Below are positions 18,017-27,142 of a stretch of DNA of 64,000 nt, in pieces (position 1 is the stretch's first letter; every line of letters starts with the position of its first letter). The notes under the pieces were generated by a model. That model saw only the letters and a program-made list of their open reading frames with translations, ran no database searches and was not told the DNA's origin. The position numbers and the translations under genes are program-made. The stretch comes from Bacteroidota bacterium. Lineage in GTDB: Bacteria > Bacteroidota > Bacteroidia > Bacteroidales > VadinHA17. The stretch covers positions 1-64,000 of the forward strand of contig JAKPDL010000002.1 of the NCBI GenBank assembly GCA_029552825.1, written 5' to 3'.

Positions 18017-18158
18017 ATTTTATTTGAATATGTTTATTGTTTCTTTAAAGCACAGCTCCAGTAAATAAACATGTTTGTTAAGGTACCCGGCAGGTATTAA
18101 ACATTCTGCCGGAAACTAAATATATTGAGAATTAATTTTTTATTCCATTTATTAAACG

Positions 18159-18166
18159 TACCTTTG
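18159..18166 (+). promoter_or_regulatory. -7 box of the cold-shock gene (TACCTTTG)
   Basis: Exact match 30 bases before the start codon. The -33 region is only T-rich. Confidence 0.55.
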
Positions 18167-18195
18167 TCGCACATTAATAATAATTTTATTTTATC

Positions 18196-18387
18196 ATGAA
18201 AAAAGGAACAGTTAAATTTTTCAATGAATCAAAAGGATTCGGTTTTATCAGAGATGAAGATTCACTTAAGGAGTATTTTGTACATGCTTCAGGATTACTG
18301 GATGTCATCAGGGATAACGATGAAGTGACTTTTGATCTTGAAATGGGTAAAAAAGGATTAAATGCAGTAAATGTTAAACTAGCTTAG
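18196..18387 (+). CDS. Cold-shock domain protein (CspA family)
   Basis: The 63-residue protein is a single cold-shock domain with the two RNA-binding motifs KGFGFI (about 14-19, RNP1) and YFVHAS (about 28-33, RNP2). Such proteins bind single-stranded RNA or DNA and melt mRNA structure. It begins MKKGTVKFFNESKGFGF, close to other Bacteroidota members. The unit is monocistronic, with its own -7 box and a strong terminator. The leader is short, about 25 bases, so the long thermosensing leader of E. coli cspA is absent here. Confidence 0.95.
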   Translation: MKKGTVKFFNESKGFGFIRDEDSLKEYFVHASGLLDVIRDNDEVTFDLEMGKKGLNAVNVKLA

Positions 18388-18415
18388 TTAACTATTATAG
18401 TCATTTAAATTTTTT

Positions 18416-18446
18416 AGTCCCGCCTTTAAGCGGGACTTTTTATTTT
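18416..18446 (+). terminator. Intrinsic terminator after the cold-shock gene
   Basis: AGTCCCGC at 18416-18423 pairs with GCGGGACT at 18430-18437 around a 6-base loop, followed by a T-rich tract. Confidence 0.9.
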
Positions 18447-18646
18447 AATTATCTCATTTGATGCGGTTTTTTGCTTTTTTTAACAATTCTTTAAAATTTC
18501 TTTAAAAAATCCAAACCGCAATTAAAATAAATTTGCTGTCGCTAAATTATTAGCAATAAATGCAAGGGGGCTGTTATTTCAAGTAAATTCTCTTATTTTG
18601 CCCCTGTTTAAGAAAAAAATAAAAAATTTTACAAGGAGGAATTGAT

Positions 18647-19792
18647 ATGTCAATACGTATTAAAGAGTCTCTGATTTTTATTTTAATTCTGACAGCAACA
18701 ACTTTTAACTTAAAAGCAGATGAGGCAGACAGTGTAAAGCTTTTCACTCCGTACCCGAGGGTATCAGTTTCACCGGGTGAATCGCTCGATTACACTATCA
18801 CTGTTATCAATAATAGCAGTGAAATAAAGACTATTGATGTTTCAGTAACCGGTATTCCGAAGAGCTGGAATTATACCCTCAAATCAGGCACATGGAATGT
18901 AAAGCAGATTTCAGTGATGCCAAAGGAGAAACAGCTGATTTCACTGAGAATAGATGTACCGTACAATGTTAATAAAGGCACATACCGTTTCAATTTCATA
19001 GCTTCGGGATATGGAACTCTTCCTATTGAAGTGATAGTTACCCAGCAGGGGAGTTTTAACAGCGAATTCACTACTGACCAGAATAACCTGCAGGGCACAC
19101 CGAGTTCCAGCTTCACTTTTAATGCAACACTTCGCAACCGTACCCCTGAAAAACAGCTTTATGCATTTTCAGCATATGCACCACGTGGGTGGATTGTTAC
19201 ATTCAGGGCAAACTATCAGGCAGTGACTTCGGTTAATGTGGAGCCTAATGCAAACCAGTCAGTTACAATTGAAGTCAAACCACCCGAGAGAGTTGAGGCA
19301 GGCAAATATAAAATACCTGTAACAGCATCAACAGGTAATAGTTCGGCTTCCCTGGAACTTGAGGTAGTCATTACAGGTACCTACGGCATTGAGGTGTCGA
19401 CACCAACCGGACTTCTGAGCACCAAGATGACTGCGGGAGAGGAAAAAAGAATCGACCTTATTGTAAGAAACACCGGAACTGCAGAGCTTACAGGTATTGC
19501 TTTAAATTATTCTGGGCCTGTCAACTGGTCGTGTGACTTTGAGCCGAAGAAGGTAGACAAGCTTGCAGCCAATGACACTGCCAGGGTTGTTGCTAAGCTT
19601 AAAGCCGACAAAAAGGCAATTCCGGGTGATTATGTCGCCTACATCGATGCCACAACACCTGAGGCTACATCGAAGATTACCTACAGGGTTACAATAGAGA
19701 CTCCGCTCCTTTGGGGCTGGGTGGGAATAGCAATAATAGCAGCAGCAATTGTAAGCGTATATTACCTGTTCAGGAAATACGGAAGGAGGTAA
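18647..19792 (+). CDS. NEW3-domain membrane-anchored protein (COG1470-like)
   Basis: A 381-residue protein with an N-terminal signal peptide (about 1-24), two or three beta-sandwich repeats of the NEW3/alpha-galactosidase-associated type (ITVINNSSEIKTIDVSVTG, LRNRTPEKQLYAFSAYAPRG, LIVRNTGTAELTGIALNY) and one C-terminal membrane helix with a basic tail (about 350-378). It would sit outside the inner membrane, anchored at the C-terminus. AGGAGG at 18634-18639 is a strong Shine-Dalgarno, 7 bases before the ATG. It is the first gene of an operon with an ABC ATPase and an ABC-2 permease, so it probably is the extracytoplasmic partner of that transporter. The substrate is unknown. Confidence 0.75.
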   Translation: MSIRIKESLIFILILTATTFNLKADEADSVKLFTPYPRVSVSPGESLDYTITVINNSSEIKTIDVSVTGIPKSWNYTLKSGTWNVKQISVMPKEKQLISLRIDVPYNVNKGTYRFNFIASGYGTLPIEVIVTQQGSFNSEFTTDQNNLQGTPSSSFTFNATLRNRTPEKQLYAFSAYAPRGWIVTFRANYQAVTSVNVEPNANQSVTIEVKPPERVEAGKYKIPVTASTGNSSASLELEVVITGTYGIEVSTPTGLLSTKMTAGEEKRIDLIVRNTGTAELTGIALNYSGPVNWSCDFEPKKVDKLAANDTARVVAKLKADKKAIPGDYVAYIDATTPEATSKITYRVTIETPLLWGWVGIAIIAAAIVSVYYLFRKYGRR

Positions 19793-19795
19793 ACC

Positions 19796-20788
19796 GTGAA
19801 CGAAAACATTATTGAACTGGTTAATCTCACAAAGAAGTACGGGTCATTTACGGCGGTTGACCAGCTTGATCTGACTATCCGTAAAGGAGAAGTATTCGGT
19901 CTTCTGGGACCTAACGGTGCAGGAAAATCAACCACCATACTCATGCTTCTTGGGCTTACAGAGCCCACTTCCGGTTCGGTAAGAGTGTGCGGTATAGATC
20001 CTGTCACAAATCCCATTGAAGTCAAAAAGAAAGTAGGTTACCTTCCGGAAGATGTGGGATTTTACTATAACCTCAGCGGATGGGAAAACCTTATGTTTAC
20101 CGCACGCCTGAACAGGATGTCGGGGAAGGAGGCGTCCATGAAAGTGGAGCTTTTGCTGGAAAAGGTAGGGCTTACAGAGGCTGCGGGGAAAAAAACAGGC
20201 AAATATTCGCGGGGTATGCTGCAACGACTAGGTCTTGCAGAAGTATTGATAAAGAATCCCGAAGTAATAATCCTTGATGAACCCACGCTTGGAATCGACC
20301 CGGCAGGGGTGGTGGAGTTTCTTCAGCTTATTGCAAGATTGAGCAGGCAGGAAGGTATAACAGTGCTGCTTTCATCCCATGACCTGCATCAGGTACAAAA
20401 AATATGTGACAGGGTCGGAATATTTGTCGGCGGGAAGTTGCTCGCCCAGGGAGACCTGAAGACATTGTCGCAGGTACTGTTTGAAGGTAATCCCTTTGTG
20501 ATTGAAGCCGGAATAGGCTTCGACTCATCAGGCTTGCAGCTGGCTGACAATAAGGCGCAGGAGGAGTGGGTAAAAAGAATCCTTGCCTCTGTAGTAGGAG
20601 TACAGGCAGTAAGCAAAAACGGTAATCTGTTCAGAATACACTGTACGCGCGACGCGACAGGGGAAATAGCAAAAGCTATAGTAGAATCAGGCGCACAATT
20701 GTATTATCTTAACCGAAAAGAGTACGGCCTGGATGAGATTTATTACCGGTATTTTGAAGGAGGAAAAAAGAATGAAAGAAAAGAATAA
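19796..20788 (+). CDS. ABC transporter ATP-binding protein
   Basis: A 330-residue ATPase of the ABC-2 export type. Walker A is GPNGAGKST (about 39-47), the signature is YSRGMLQRLGLAEVL (LSGGQ variant SRGM, about 138-142), and Walker B with its glutamate is VIILDEPT (about 157-164), followed by the switch histidine in LLSSHD. A C-terminal domain of roughly 100 residues follows the core. The start is a GTG 3 bases after the upstream stop; the GGAGG overlapping the end of the NEW3 gene serves as its ribosome-binding site. It overlaps the permease by 17 bases, so the three genes form one operon. Confidence 0.92.
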   Translation: MNENIIELVNLTKKYGSFTAVDQLDLTIRKGEVFGLLGPNGAGKSTTILMLLGLTEPTSGSVRVCGIDPVTNPIEVKKKVGYLPEDVGFYYNLSGWENLMFTARLNRMSGKEASMKVELLLEKVGLTEAAGKKTGKYSRGMLQRLGLAEVLIKNPEVIILDEPTLGIDPAGVVEFLQLIARLSRQEGITVLLSSHDLHQVQKICDRVGIFVGGKLLAQGDLKTLSQVLFEGNPFVIEAGIGFDSSGLQLADNKAQEEWVKRILASVVGVQAVSKNGNLFRIHCTRDATGEIAKAIVESGAQLYYLNRKEYGLDEIYYRYFEGGKKNERKE

Positions 20789-21812
20789 TAACCTTATCGG
20801 CAGAATTCAGCAATATATTTCAAAAACAAAAGGACCCGGTTTCTATAGGGCAGACGACAGGGTCTATCATCCTTTTAACGTTATTGTTCAGAAGGAGATT
20901 TCTGATCATGTTAGAAGCTGGAGGTTTATAATACTGCTGGTTATTATATCACTTACATGCCTTGGCTCGATGTATACAGCCATGTCGAGCATCAAGGAGA
21001 CGATAAAGCCCAATGACCCTGAAGGTTCATTTGTTTTCCTGAAACTATTTACATCGTCCGACGGTATTTTGCCATCATTTGTTGTATTTCTCGGATTTCT
21101 TGGTCCGCTGCTTGGAATAAGCCTGGGGTTCGATGCTGTTAATTCAGAACAGAGCAAAGGAACACTCAGCAGAATAATCTCCCAGCCCATTCACCGCGAC
21201 TATATTCTTAACGCCAAATTCATGGCATCGCTTATAGTTGTGAGTGTTATGTTTTTTGCACTGGGTTTTCTTGTTATGGGTTTTGGGCTTATTTCTATAG
21301 GTATTCCTCCTACGCCCGGTGAGTTTCTCAGAATAATTATCTTCATTTTTATAAGCATTATTTATGTTGCTTTCTGGCTGAATCTCTCGATAGTTTTTTC
21401 GGTCAAGTTCCGCCAACCAGCCACCGCAGCACTGTCGGGCATTGCTATATGGCTTTTCTTTGCGATATTTTATGAAATGATCGTTGACCTTATAATGAAG
21501 GGGCTGGTTCCGCCTACCGGCCTGGTGACAGAAGCACAGATGATAAACTTTGAGAATTTCAGGCTGAATCTTCTGAGAATTTCGCCAAGTCAGCTTTTCA
21601 GTGATGCTACTACAACTCTGCTGATGCCCAATGTAAGAAGCCTGGGACCTCTATCTCTTGTACAGGTTATTGGCACCATACCCGGACCATTATCGCTGAC
21701 TCAGAGTCTGATGCTGGTGTGGCCTCAGGTTACAGGGCTGATTGCAGCCACTATAATATGTTTTGTGATATCTTACGTCTCTTTTATGAGAAAGGAGATA
21801 CGTTCAAGATAA
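20772..21812 (+). CDS. ABC-2 type transporter permease
   Basis: A 346-residue membrane protein with about six hydrophobic segments. EQSKGTLSRIISQPIHRDYIL after the first extracellular loop is the characteristic ABC-2 motif (S-x-G-T-x-x-x-x-x-x-x-P), read here in two parts. I start at ATG 20772, 4 bases after AGGAGGAAAA-type spacing (GAAGGAGG at 20757-20764), because the frame extension to 20733 lies fully inside the ATPase gene. It pairs with the upstream ATPase as an exporter whose NEW3 partner faces outward. The transported compound cannot be inferred. It ends 17 bases from the convergent yqeY. Confidence 0.87.
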   Translation: MKEKNNNLIGRIQQYISKTKGPGFYRADDRVYHPFNVIVQKEISDHVRSWRFIILLVIISLTCLGSMYTAMSSIKETIKPNDPEGSFVFLKLFTSSDGILPSFVVFLGFLGPLLGISLGFDAVNSEQSKGTLSRIISQPIHRDYILNAKFMASLIVVSVMFFALGFLVMGFGLISIGIPPTPGEFLRIIIFIFISIIYVAFWLNLSIVFSVKFRQPATAALSGIAIWLFFAIFYEMIVDLIMKGLVPPTGLVTEAQMINFENFRLNLLRISPSQLFSDATTTLLMPNVRSLGPLSLVQVIGTIPGPLSLTQSLMLVWPQVTGLIAATIICFVISYVSFMRKEIRSR

Positions 21813-21829
21813 TAATTATCATTATTACT

Positions 21830-22282
21830 TTAACCTCCCAGTAGGGTTCTGACTTTTGCGGAAATTTCTTTGCCATCAGCTTTACCTGCAAGTTCTTTCA
21901 TGGCAACACCCATAACCTTGCCAAGGTCGGCAGGTGTTTTTGCGCCAACTCGCTCAATTATTGTCTTAAGAACTGAGGTTAATTCTTCATCACTCATCTT
22001 TGCGGGAAGATATTTTTCCAGAACCCTGGCTTCAGCCATCTCCTTTTCGTATAATTCAGGGCGATTGTTCTGTTTGTAGATTTCAGCTGACTCCAGACGC
22101 TGTTTTACCAGTTTCTGAATCACTTTAGTCTCTTCATCGGGCGTCAGCACTGAATCAACTCCTTTCTCGGCACGGGCAAGTGTAAAGGCCGTTTTAGCTG
22201 CCCTCAGCGCGTCGAGAACAACATTGTCTTTCGATTTCATTGCTGCCATCAGATCGTTTGAAACTTTTTCTGCCAGTGACAT
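21830..22282 (-). CDS. yqeY: GatB/YqeY domain protein
   Basis: The 150-residue protein matches stand-alone YqeY proteins throughout: an N-terminal helical half (SLAEKVSNDLMAAMKSKD, LDALRAAKTAFTLARAEKG) and a C-terminal half ending KADGKEISAKVRTLL. The C-terminal part is homologous to the tRNA-binding tail of GatB, so a role in tRNA binding or amidation is presumed but unproven. It is the last gene of a long minus-strand run and follows a CDF transporter by 33 bases. It is full length without oddities. Confidence 0.92.
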   Translation of the reverse strand: MSLAEKVSNDLMAAMKSKDNVVLDALRAAKTAFTLARAEKGVDSVLTPDEETKVIQKLVKQRLESAEIYKQNNRPELYEKEMAEARVLEKYLPAKMSDEELTSVLKTIIERVGAKTPADLGKVMGVAMKELAGKADGKEISAKVRTLLGG

Positions 22283-22315
22283 AGCTTTAACTTTTAAAAT
22301 TTATGTAAAATTAAA

Positions 22316-23164
22316 TTATACCGGCTCAACGTGTATTGTAACATTAAGATTATTAAACTGTTCGTTCAGTTTTTCTTCAATCATGTCACAATATTTGTGG
22401 GAGTTTTCCACCGATTCATATTTGGGTACTTCAACATGAAGGTCGATGAAAAGGTAGTTGCCTGCTGCACGAGTCCGGAGTTCATGATAATTTACTCCCA
22501 TCTCATCAAGTGTTTTTTTGAGAGTTATTAAATCTTCTTCAGGCCATGACTCATCCAGCAGGGGAGTAAAGGCTTTCTTAAGAAGCCGGTAAGATTCAAA
22601 AAGAATAATCAATGCAACCAGAATGGCAACTACTGAATCGATCCATTTTATGTTGGTGATGATAATAAGTCCCAAACCGGCTGCCACTCCAAGAGAGGTG
22701 TAGACATCTGTTTTAAGGTGAAGTGCATCTGCCTCAAGAGCCACTGAGCCGGTTCTTCGGGCAGTTTTGTATAGTCTCCACGACACAAAAGTGTTAATAA
22801 TGCCAGAAATGACCATAATGACCAATCCGAGCCAGACCATATCAAGTTCTGGTGAACCGGCTATCATCCGTTTTATGGCTTCATAAACAATCCATACAGC
22901 AGCGATGAAAATCAGTATAGCTTCTATTACCCCTGAAATATTCTCAACTTTTCCATGCCCGTATGGATGTCTTTTGTCGGGCGGATTGTCGGAGACTCTC
23001 ACAGCAAAGAATGCAATTACTGCAGCTATCAGATCCATGGATGAGTGGATAGCTTCTGAAATGATACTCACCGAACCGCTGATCAGACCTGCTACAAGTT
23101 TGAGAACGATAAGGAGAGTATTTGACATTACTGATAATCTTGCGACCTTTACTTTACCGTTCAT
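22316..23164 (-). CDS. Cation diffusion facilitator transporter
   Basis: A 282-residue inner-membrane protein with six helices and a cytoplasmic C-terminal domain. The metal-site motifs are seen: HSSMD in helix 2 (about 41-45), the HPYGHGK loop (about 66-72) and DALHLKTD in helix 5 (about 146-153). CDF proteins export Zn(II), Fe(II), Mn(II) or Co(II) by proton antiport. HSSMD in place of HxxxD with D-D-H-D is typical of the wider family and does not settle the metal. It sits in the minus-strand run between the DUF362 gene and yqeY without obvious functional ties. Confidence 0.92.
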   Translation of the reverse strand: MNGKVKVARLSVMSNTLLIVLKLVAGLISGSVSIISEAIHSSMDLIAAVIAFFAVRVSDNPPDKRHPYGHGKVENISGVIEAILIFIAAVWIVYEAIKRMIAGSPELDMVWLGLVIMVISGIINTFVSWRLYKTARRTGSVALEADALHLKTDVYTSLGVAAGLGLIIITNIKWIDSVVAILVALIILFESYRLLKKAFTPLLDESWPEEDLITLKKTLDEMGVNYHELRTRAAGNYLFIDLHVEVPKYESVENSHKYCDMIEEKLNEQFNNLNVTIHVEPV

Positions 23165-23213
23165 CTAATAAGGTTGATTTATAGAAAAAATTAACGTAGA
23201 ACTAAGTATATAG

Positions 23214-24332
23214 TTATACTTCTATTATTTCATATTTACGTCTCCCCAGTCCTATTTTTTCAGCATGTTCGAGAGCAGCCTGCCAGAAGGTATTGGGGTG
23301 TGTCATTTTGAAACGGTCCTGTCTGTCATCTTTTTGTTTTTCCGCCTTGCCGTATATTCTACTTCCTGGCAGAACAGGTGCAGCATTTACCATATCGGCA
23401 GATGCCTGGTCGAGTGCCACAGGGTCGAACGAAGCAGCAATACCAATATCGGGTACAATAGGATAGTCGTTGAAATCCCAGCAGTCACAGTCGGGCGAAA
23501 TATCAACAAGGAAGTTGATATGGAAGGCTGGTTTATTTTTTACTGCTGCAAGCGCATATTCAGCTGTTTTTTTGTTGACAGCTTCTGATGCATTCTGCCA
23601 AACTACCCTTGCTGCATCGAACTGGCATACAGCAACACACTGGCCGCAACCGGTACATAATTCTTTATTAATATGTGCTATTCTGTCTTTCCCAACTTTA
23701 ATTGCTCCATAGTTACAGTACTTTTCGCATATCCTGCACCCTGTACAGTTTTCCTCATATATTTCGGGAGATGAGCCGGAATGGAGAAAAAGCTTGCCTC
23801 CAATGGAAGCACATCCCATGCCGAGGTTTTTAATTGCACCTCCGAATCCAGTTATTTCGTGACCTTTGAAGTGACTCATGGAGATAATAACATCTGATTC
23901 GGCTATGGCTGCTCCTATTTTTGCACTCTTACAGTATTCAAGGTTAAGTTCTATTTCGCGGTATTCTGTTCCTTTGATTCCGTCGGCAATTATTACAGGG
24001 CAATTTACTGCCAGGGGGTTGTATCCGTTTTCAAATGCTGCTTCGAGATGCCAGGGAGCATTGGATCTTCTTCCGTAATATAATGTATTGCAGTCGGTTA
24101 AGAATGGAATAGCATCTTTTTCCTTAAGCAATTTAACCAGCCGGGCTGCAAAATTTGGTCGCAGGTAGGCAAGGTTCCCGGGTTCGCCAAAATGAATCTT
24201 TATGGCCGTGAGTTTTCTTTTAAAGTCAATTGTCTCAATTCCGGCTTTGCGGATAAGATTATCAAATTTTTTAAGAAGGTTAACTGATGAACTGGCTCTG
24301 AGATTTGTGAAAAATACTTTTGAATCTGCCAT
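23214..24332 (-). CDS. DUF362 protein with a double [4Fe-4S] ferredoxin domain
   Basis: A 372-residue protein. The N-terminal DUF362 part shows KIHFGEPGNLAYLRPNF (about 45-61) and ISMSHFKGHEITGFGGAIKN (about 149-168). It is followed by a ferredoxin domain with CTGCRICEKYC (about 194-204) and CTGCGQCVAVC (about 226-236), the motifs for two [4Fe-4S] clusters. No signal peptide or membrane segment is seen. The function of the family is unknown; an electron-transfer or metal-linked role is likely. The gene is 12 bases downstream of pfkA and probably cotranscribed. Confidence 0.85.
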   Translation of the reverse strand: MADSKVFFTNLRASSSVNLLKKFDNLIRKAGIETIDFKRKLTAIKIHFGEPGNLAYLRPNFAARLVKLLKEKDAIPFLTDCNTLYYGRRSNAPWHLEAAFENGYNPLAVNCPVIIADGIKGTEYREIELNLEYCKSAKIGAAIAESDVIISMSHFKGHEITGFGGAIKNLGMGCASIGGKLFLHSGSSPEIYEENCTGCRICEKYCNYGAIKVGKDRIAHINKELCTGCGQCVAVCQFDAARVVWQNASEAVNKKTAEYALAAVKNKPAFHINFLVDISPDCDCWDFNDYPIVPDIGIAASFDPVALDQASADMVNAAPVLPGSRIYGKAEKQKDDRQDRFKMTHPNTFWQAALEHAEKIGLGRRKYEIIEV

Positions 24333-24344
24333 AGTTAATTAAAA

Positions 24345-25325
24345 TTAGATGGAAAGTATTCTTACAAGAGTCAGTAGGTCTCTGTTGACATCTTTGTGCA
24401 GTTTAATTGCCTTGCTGAAGGGCACAAGGACTATTTCGTCGTTCTGCAAACCAACCATCACACTTTTTTGATCATCGAGCAGGGCTTCGACAGCTGCGCT
24501 TCCGAGCCTGCTGGCATTAACCCTGTCGATGGCAGTGGGTGAGCCCCCGCGCTGAAGGTGTCCAAGAACAGTTACTCTTATATTAATATCAGGGTATTCG
24601 TTTTTAAATTTTTCAGCCCAGGCAAAAGCACCTCCCTCTTCATCGCCTTCGGCAACAATTATCAGATTGCTCGATTTCTTTCTTTTATTTCCATCGAATA
24701 ATATTTTCTTAAGGTCGCGTTCTTCCCCTTTAACTTCCGGAATTATGATTGCTTCAGCACCTGTTGCTATTCCGCTGAAAAGAGCGATAAAGCCTGCCTC
24801 AGCGCCCATCACCTCTATAAAAAACATTCTGTCGTGTGCACTGGCTGTATCCCTTATTTTATCAACTGCCTGGACAACAGTATTTAAAGCAGTGTCATAG
24901 CCAATCGTGTAATCAGTTCCGTAAATGTCGTTATCAATTGTTCCAGGCACACCTACGAAGGGGATATCATATTCTTCATTAAATAGCCTTGCACCAGTAA
25001 AGGAGCCGTCTCCACCTATCACCACCACACCATCTATTTGTGCTGCTTTCAGATTCTCATAGGCTTTCTGTCTTCCTTCCGGCGTTCGGAATTCTTCACA
25101 CCTTGCCGTTTTCAGTATCGTGCCACCTCTCTGTATAATATCGCTTACACTGCTCGATACAAGCGGAATGAAATCCGCGTTAATCAGGCCTGCATAGCCC
25201 TGCCTGATGCCCATAACTTCAAGCCCATGATATATTGCAGTTCTTACAACCGCTCTTATTGCAGCATTCATACCTGGAGCATCTCCACCCGATGTTAAAA
25301 CTCCTATCTTCTTTATTTTTCCCAT
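24345..25325 (-). CDS. pfkA: ATP-dependent 6-phosphofructokinase
   Basis: The 326-residue protein is a typical bacterial PfkA. It shows TSGGDAPGMNAAIRAVVR at the N-terminus (ATP site), GGDGSFTG (about 102-109), PGTIDNDIYGTDYTIGYDTA (about 125-144, with the catalytic Asp of TIDND) and HLQRGGSPTAIDRV (about 248-261). The Gly of GGDGS fits ATP, not pyrophosphate, as phosphoryl donor. It performs the committed step of glycolysis. A -7 box lies 26 bases upstream of the start, and the DUF362 gene follows at 12 bases. Confidence 0.97.
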   Translation of the reverse strand: MGKIKKIGVLTSGGDAPGMNAAIRAVVRTAIYHGLEVMGIRQGYAGLINADFIPLVSSSVSDIIQRGGTILKTARCEEFRTPEGRQKAYENLKAAQIDGVVVIGGDGSFTGARLFNEEYDIPFVGVPGTIDNDIYGTDYTIGYDTALNTVVQAVDKIRDTASAHDRMFFIEVMGAEAGFIALFSGIATGAEAIIIPEVKGEERDLKKILFDGNKRKKSSNLIIVAEGDEEGGAFAWAEKFKNEYPDINIRVTVLGHLQRGGSPTAIDRVNASRLGSAAVEALLDDQKSVMVGLQNDEIVLVPFSKAIKLHKDVNRDLLTLVRILSI

Positions 25326-25350
25326 CTTTAATTGATTATAATTCAGCCCG

Positions 25351-25358
25351 CAAAGGTA
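25351..25358 (-). promoter_or_regulatory. -7 box of pfkA (TACCTTTG)
   Basis: Exact TAnnTTTG on the minus strand in the 65-base gap between ispH and pfkA; leader of about 20 bases. No clear -33 box. Confidence 0.5.
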
Positions 25359-25390
25359 GTGTTTTTCTGCTTAGATTGTTAATTGGGAGA

Positions 25391-26272
25391 TTAAATATTA
25401 AATGAAGAAATTACTTCACTTACTTTTCTGATAAGCCATCCTGGAGTGGATGTTGCTCCGCATATTCCTGCTTTCTGTTTTCCGATGAACCATTCTTTTT
25501 TGATATCTCCAGGTGACGAAACGAAATATGATTCGGGATTAACATTTTTACAGATTGAAAATAGCATTTTACCGTTAGAGCTTTCTTTGCCGCTTACAAA
25601 TATTATTATGTCGTGTGAACGCGCAAATGATTCCAGATGTGGCTGGCGATGTGAGACCTGAGTGCAGATTGTCCGGTGCACGGTCAGCAGTTTCCCGGGG
25701 TCGGGTGCGCCATACTCTTTGATTTTCTTCCTCATTTTTTCAGCCAGAGCCTCGTATGCTTCTGGATTCATGGTTGTCTGGGAAAAAAGATGTATCTCCT
25801 TTCTGAAATCTATCCTGTCGAGGTTTATCTCTCCATCAGTTAGTATAGCATTATTGTCGGTTTGTCCTATAAGGCCAAGCACTTCGGCATGCCCTGGCTT
25901 GCCGTAGATAACGACTTGTCCACCCTTTATTTTTATTTCTTCCCATGTTTGTCTGATCTTTTGCTGAAGTCTTTTCACAATGGGGCAGGTAGCATCAATA
26001 ATGGTGATGCCGTTTTCCTTTGCTATTCTGTAAGTTTCGGGCGGTTCTCCGTGGGCTCTTATCAGCACCTTGCAATCTCGAAGTCTCCGGAACTCATCAT
26101 AATCAATAGTTTTAAGACCCATTTTGCTGAGCCGCTCAACTTCTATATCATTATGCACAATCTGTCCGAGGGAAAAAATTTTTTCGCCAGCCATTAATGC
26201 CTTTTCTGCTGTCTCAACAGCATTTCTTACACCGAAACAGAATCCTGAATTTTCATCTATCTCTATCACCAT
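25391..26272 (-). CDS. ispH: 4-hydroxy-3-methylbut-2-enyl diphosphate reductase
   Basis: The 293-residue protein makes IPP and DMAPP in the last step of the non-mevalonate isoprenoid pathway. The three cluster cysteines are in SGFCFGVRNAVE (Cys12), DATCPIVKRL (about 96) and RTICTQVSHRQ (about 197), and the substrate-binding segment KESSNGKML (about 229) is present. The start overlaps the end of cmk by 20 bases, so the two are translationally coupled. This cmk-ispH pair is a recurrent Bacteroidota neighbourhood. No oddities. Confidence 0.97.
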   Translation of the reverse strand: MVIEIDENSGFCFGVRNAVETAEKALMAGEKIFSLGQIVHNDIEVERLSKMGLKTIDYDEFRRLRDCKVLIRAHGEPPETYRIAKENGITIIDATCPIVKRLQQKIRQTWEEIKIKGGQVVIYGKPGHAEVLGLIGQTDNNAILTDGEINLDRIDFRKEIHLFSQTTMNPEAYEALAEKMRKKIKEYGAPDPGKLLTVHRTICTQVSHRQPHLESFARSHDIIIFVSGKESSNGKMLFSICKNVNPESYFVSSPGDIKKEWFIGKQKAGICGATSTPGWLIRKVSEVISSFNI

Positions 26273-26957
26273 GCAATTTCTCCTGAATTATACCTCTGAT
26301 CCATTCCATCTGTTCTTCAACGGTCATATTTGTATTATCAAGTATGATGGCATCTTTTGCTTTTCGCAGTGGACTGATTTCACGGTTTTCATCAGCGACA
26401 TCCCGTTCAATGATATTCTTTTTGATTTCCCTGTAGTCGACAGGCTGTCCTTTTGCCTGCAGCTCGTCAAAGCGCCTCTGCGCCCTTGTATCAACCGATG
26501 CTGTCATGAATATTTTTATATCGGCATCCGGAAAAACAACAGTTCCTATATCACGACCGTCCATCACTATACCCTTAAAAACACCAATCTGCCTCTGAAG
26601 TTCAACCATCCTTGTCCTTACTTCGGGTATCTGGCTTATCCTGCTTACGAAGTTTGACACCTCAATACTTCTGATTTCATTTTCAACATTTTCAGAATTT
26701 AACCATGTTTCATATTCACCTTTATCAGGGTTGTACACGAAGGTTATGTGAATATCCTTAAGTGAGTTTTTTATTCCTTCGGTGTCGATACCGTTTTTCG
26801 TAATAAACCCTTTCCTCAGGCAGTAGAGAGTGACAGCCCTGTACATGGCTCCGCTGTCGATGTATATGTAATTCAATTCTTTAGCTATAGCCTTTGCAAA
26901 TGTGCTTTTACCGCATGAAGAGTAACCATCAATTGCTATGATAAGTTTCTTTTTCAT
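26253..26957 (-). CDS. cmk: Cytidylate kinase
   Basis: The 234-residue protein phosphorylates CMP and dCMP. It has the P-loop GYSSCGKST (about 11-19), DSGAMYRAVTLYCLRKG (about 34-50, the NMP-binding part), MDGRDIGTVVFPDADIKIFM in the middle and DVADENREISPLRKAKDAI in the lid/C-terminal part. Length and order match the bacterial family. It overlaps ispH by 20 bases. The nearest upstream gene on the same strand is the beta-helix gene, 185 bases away, with no clear promoter box in between. Confidence 0.96.
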   Translation of the reverse strand: MKKKLIIAIDGYSSCGKSTFAKAIAKELNYIYIDSGAMYRAVTLYCLRKGFITKNGIDTEGIKNSLKDIHITFVYNPDKGEYETWLNSENVENEIRSIEVSNFVSRISQIPEVRTRMVELQRQIGVFKGIVMDGRDIGTVVFPDADIKIFMTASVDTRAQRRFDELQAKGQPVDYREIKKNIIERDVADENREISPLRKAKDAIILDNTNMTVEEQMEWIRGIIQEKLHGDRDR

Positions 26958-27142
26958 TTTAACTATAAAAATACCGGATCTGGATTTTATCTCTTTATAG
27001 AATTAAGTATACCATATCCGGGATGTTTTTAATTTTTTTGGTAAATTTAACCGAAGATATAAAAAACCTGAAAAGAAATTATTGACAGATGTCAGAATTC
27101 ATTTTGTATTGTTCATAACAGATACTGGTTGCTCTGGGTTAG

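Noticed and set aside
26124-26657. 177-residue plus-strand ORF across ispH/cmk
   Set aside because: Antisense to two conserved, overlapping genes.
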